41,443 nucleotides of DNA from contig CAYZMG010000036.1 in assembly GCA_964479465.1 (NCBI GenBank), forward strand, positions 1 to 41,443, written 5' to 3'. The notes beneath the pieces were generated by a model, which was not told where the DNA came from, did no database searches, and worked only from the letters and a program-made list of their open reading frames with translations. Positions 39,963 through 41,443 of this stretch are shown one piece after another (position 1 is the first letter of the stretch; each line of letters opens with the position of its first letter). The translations under genes and the position numbers were made by a program. This stretch comes from CADCTB01 sp964479465 (GTDB taxonomy: Bacteria; Actinomycetota; Acidimicrobiia; Acidimicrobiales; AC-14).

Positions 39963-40000
39963 GCGAGCGTTACGGGGCGCGAGGTACGTGCCGTACTCGT
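39963..40000. repeat. Short dispersed repeat B, copy 2
   Basis: GCGTTACGGGGCGCGAGG then TACGTGCCGTACTCG, matching copy 1 at 37384-37421 at 30 of 38 positions. It lies in the 230-bp gap upstream of the RAMA-CBS-HEPN gene, which otherwise shows no gene. It could be a promoter-proximal regulatory site for that gene. Confidence 0.55.
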
Positions 40001-40061
40001 GCCGCACCCGACGGTCGCCAGCTGATCACAGTACCGTCCGAGATCGCTCGCCCAGACTCAG

Positions 40062-40661
40062 CTATTGGCGCGGGCGGATACTTGCGAACTCCTCGAGGGC
40101 ACTCTCATAGCGGCGAACGATGGAGCGCGTCGCGTCGAGTAGCTGAGCACGGTATTCGTCGAGGTGCTCCCACCACCGTGTCGGTGCGGTGATGTAGTGG
40201 TAGCGCGGCCAGTTCGAACTTACGGCGTAGGCGTGGCCATCTACAGCGTCGACCCGGTCGAGGAACGGAAGGACCGTGTCGCCGATTTCAGGGTTAACGC
40301 GGATTCCGATGAAGGGGCTTGTACTGTCGCCCTTCCTGTCCGGCTGGACCCCAGTGTCGTTCCACGCGAGTCCGATGCCGACGCCCGGCGGGCCGTCGCC
40401 GGTAGCGGGCACCGGGCAGAGAAACAGGGCTCGGTACTTCCCCGCGATGCCGCTCCACAGGGCCCATTCAGCTCGCAACTCGGTGATTTGGTCGGCCAGT
40501 GTTTCGAGCCATCTTCCGGCGGCCAGGCTGGCGTCGAGGTGAAGGCCCGCCCACTTCTCAATCAGGTCGCGATTCTGCAGGTAGAAGAGTGCTCGGTCGT
40601 CGAACAAGTCGGCGCCGTCGCCAATCGCAGGGCGAATGCTGGCCTGGTCATGTTCTGTCAT
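40062..40661 (-). CDS. Unknown protein coupled to a PD-(D/E)XK nuclease
   Basis: A 199-residue protein starting at ATG 40661, which overlaps the nuclease stop by 4 nt. I do not recognise the family. Visible features: an acidic, helical N half (LQNRDLIEKWAGLHLDASLA), a beta-rich centre (PPGVGIGLAWNDTG, SPFIGIRVNPEIG), an aromatic stretch SNWPRYHYITAPTRWWEHLD, and a helical end. No catalytic motif or transmembrane segment. Tight coupling suggests a nuclease partner such as a specificity, sensor or immunity subunit. Confidence 0.7.
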   Translation of the reverse strand: MTEHDQASIRPAIGDGADLFDDRALFYLQNRDLIEKWAGLHLDASLAAGRWLETLADQITELRAEWALWSGIAGKYRALFLCPVPATGDGPPGVGIGLAWNDTGVQPDRKGDSTSPFIGIRVNPEIGDTVLPFLDRVDAVDGHAYAVSSNWPRYHYITAPTRWWEHLDEYRAQLLDATRSIVRRYESALEEFASIRPRQ

Positions 40662-41350
40662 CGCAAGTGGATCTCCAGTGATCTGAGGTACTCCTCGGCT
40701 GCGGGTCGCCCGGCAGCTGGCGGCGCATCGGCAAGTGCAGCGCGAAGATGTCGAGCGATGTCGGCCCACCGGAGCGGCGTCCATTTCCCGGAACCGGTTC
40801 GCATCTGCCGCCCATCCCTGGTGAGGAAGCACAGCGTAGGATTATCAAGACCCCAGAGCATCTCAAGACGGTTGCCTTGGTCGCCCTGCTCGCCCGCGTT
40901 GATCTTCGCCTCGATGACAAGTGACCATCCGTCGCCGTAGACCACGACATCGGCGCGAGTGTCCTGTCGTTGGTCCTCGACGCGAATCCGGGCATCAACG
41001 AGCGCGTCCTGCGATGGCCTGTCGTACGGGGAGATCTGCGCCAAGATGGCGCCGAGCATCCGCGTTCCGAGCCCATGAGCAGCGACTGGGTCGAGTAGCC
41101 AGGCGAGCACCCGGCAGTTGCGGACCTCGTTGCGGTCCAGACGGAGCACTGCCATGAGATCGGTCGGACCTCGCACCCATCGCCCTACAGAGCTTGACCT
41201 TCGCTCCAGGGCGACCAGCCGATGAAGTTCCGGAACCCAATTCAACGCTTCGATATGCCGGCGGCGCGCGTAAGCGTCCTCGATCACCACCCATTGCTCG
41301 GCGAGGGACCGGAAGCGTTCGAGGTTACGGGTGATCTCGGCTACCGACAC
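40658..41350 (-). CDS. PD-(D/E)XK superfamily nuclease
   Basis: A 230-residue protein from GTG 41350. The N-terminal RNEVRNCRVLAWLLDPVAAH is the mark of the PDDEXK_4-type family. Catalytic core: Glu75, Asp134 in TRADVVVYG, Glu147 and Lys149 in LVIEAKINAGEQ, with Gln155/Gln158 after. All expected residues are present, so it should be an active metal-dependent nuclease. It is first in a reverse-strand pair; the RAMA-CBS-HEPN gene lies 230 bp further on in the same direction. Confidence 0.82.
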   Translation of the reverse strand: MSVAEITRNLERFRSLAEQWVVIEDAYARRRHIEALNWVPELHRLVALERRSSSVGRWVRGPTDLMAVLRLDRNEVRNCRVLAWLLDPVAAHGLGTRMLGAILAQISPYDRPSQDALVDARIRVEDQRQDTRADVVVYGDGWSLVIEAKINAGEQGDQGNRLEMLWGLDNPTLCFLTRDGRQMRTGSGKWTPLRWADIARHLRAALADAPPAAGRPAAEEYLRSLEIHLR

Positions 41351-41366
41351 ATACTGACCTACGCGC

Positions 41367-41387
41367 GGGGGCGACGTGAAGGCCCCC
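41367..41387. other. GC hairpin upstream of the nuclease gene
   Basis: GGGGGC (41367-41372) and GCCCCC (41382-41387) form a short stem around a 9-nt loop, 17 bp before the nuclease start. An inverted partial copy of repeat A (GCTGAGCTGA, 41397-41406) lies beside it. The remaining bases to the window end show nothing further. Confidence 0.4.
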
Positions 41388-41443
41388 GTGTTGCCGGCTG
41401 AGCTGATTGCGCACTGATCGGCAGGATTGGCCGGGGACGGTCC

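Noticed and set aside
39842..40192. Forward open frame between the RAMA-CBS-HEPN gene and the unknown protein
   Set aside because: Arg/Ser-rich with no family features and overlapping the coding end of the reverse-strand gene; treated as intergenic.

Overview
This is a GC-rich stretch (roughly 70 percent G+C by eye) with GTG and TTG starts, 4-nt stop/start overlaps, a WhiB-family protein, paired Get3/ArsA-like ATPases and a tRNA without an encoded CCA. It fits an actinobacterium, possibly of the Acidimicrobiia type. A run of ten N (13833-13842) marks a scaffold gap, so this is a draft or metagenome-derived assembly.

Layout. 1-826: 5' part of prfC (release factor 3), reverse strand. 896-5510: secreted glycosidase-like lipoprotein, a TetR/oxidoreductase divergent pair with tandem operators, then a yybP-ykoY-type manganese riboswitch ahead of terC and a universal stress gene. 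5528-5816 is a decayed remnant of a flavin oxidoreductase. 5881-9053: three-cupredoxin multicopper oxidase and a DEAD/DEAH-type helicase. 9195-11712: three-gene ABC exporter operon. 11734-12838: MarR/YceI divergent pair. 12844-14482: hybrid histidine kinase broken by the N gap. 14622-16932: ArsR/SRPBCC operon and a berberine-bridge-like flavoenzyme. 17053-19722: large surface protein with sialidase-type Asp boxes and cell-wall-binding repeats.

19797-25121: iron-sulfur and housekeeping block (RidA, ErpA-like carrier, Fe-S-type regulator facing Mrp, MBL hydrolase, FxsA) plus a membrane-anchored trypsin-like protein lacking catalytic His and Ser. 25204-34866: class A penicillin-binding protein, selA-selB, WhiB, NfeD-type membrane protein, an EcsC-like protein and two Get3/ArsA-like ATPases. 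As I recall, several of these (ponA2, whiB4, the BagA/BagB ATPases, an MBL hydrolase and a RidA protein) are also neighbours in Mycobacterium tuberculosis, so this block looks ancestral with selAB inserted. 34863-35694: a STAS protein facing a stand-alone receiver.

35712-35785 is tRNA-Pro(CGG). Everything after it looks accessory: phased direct repeats right after the tRNA, a sigma-region-4-like protein coupled to a small methyltransferase-like protein, an AT-richer two-HTH regulator with its promoter inside an inverted repeat, a RAMA-CBS-HEPN fusion, and a two-gene operon of a PD-(D/E)XK nuclease and an unknown protein. Short repeats recur between these genes. This segment is the best candidate for an undescribed defence-type system. 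No integrase, transposase or CRISPR array was seen.
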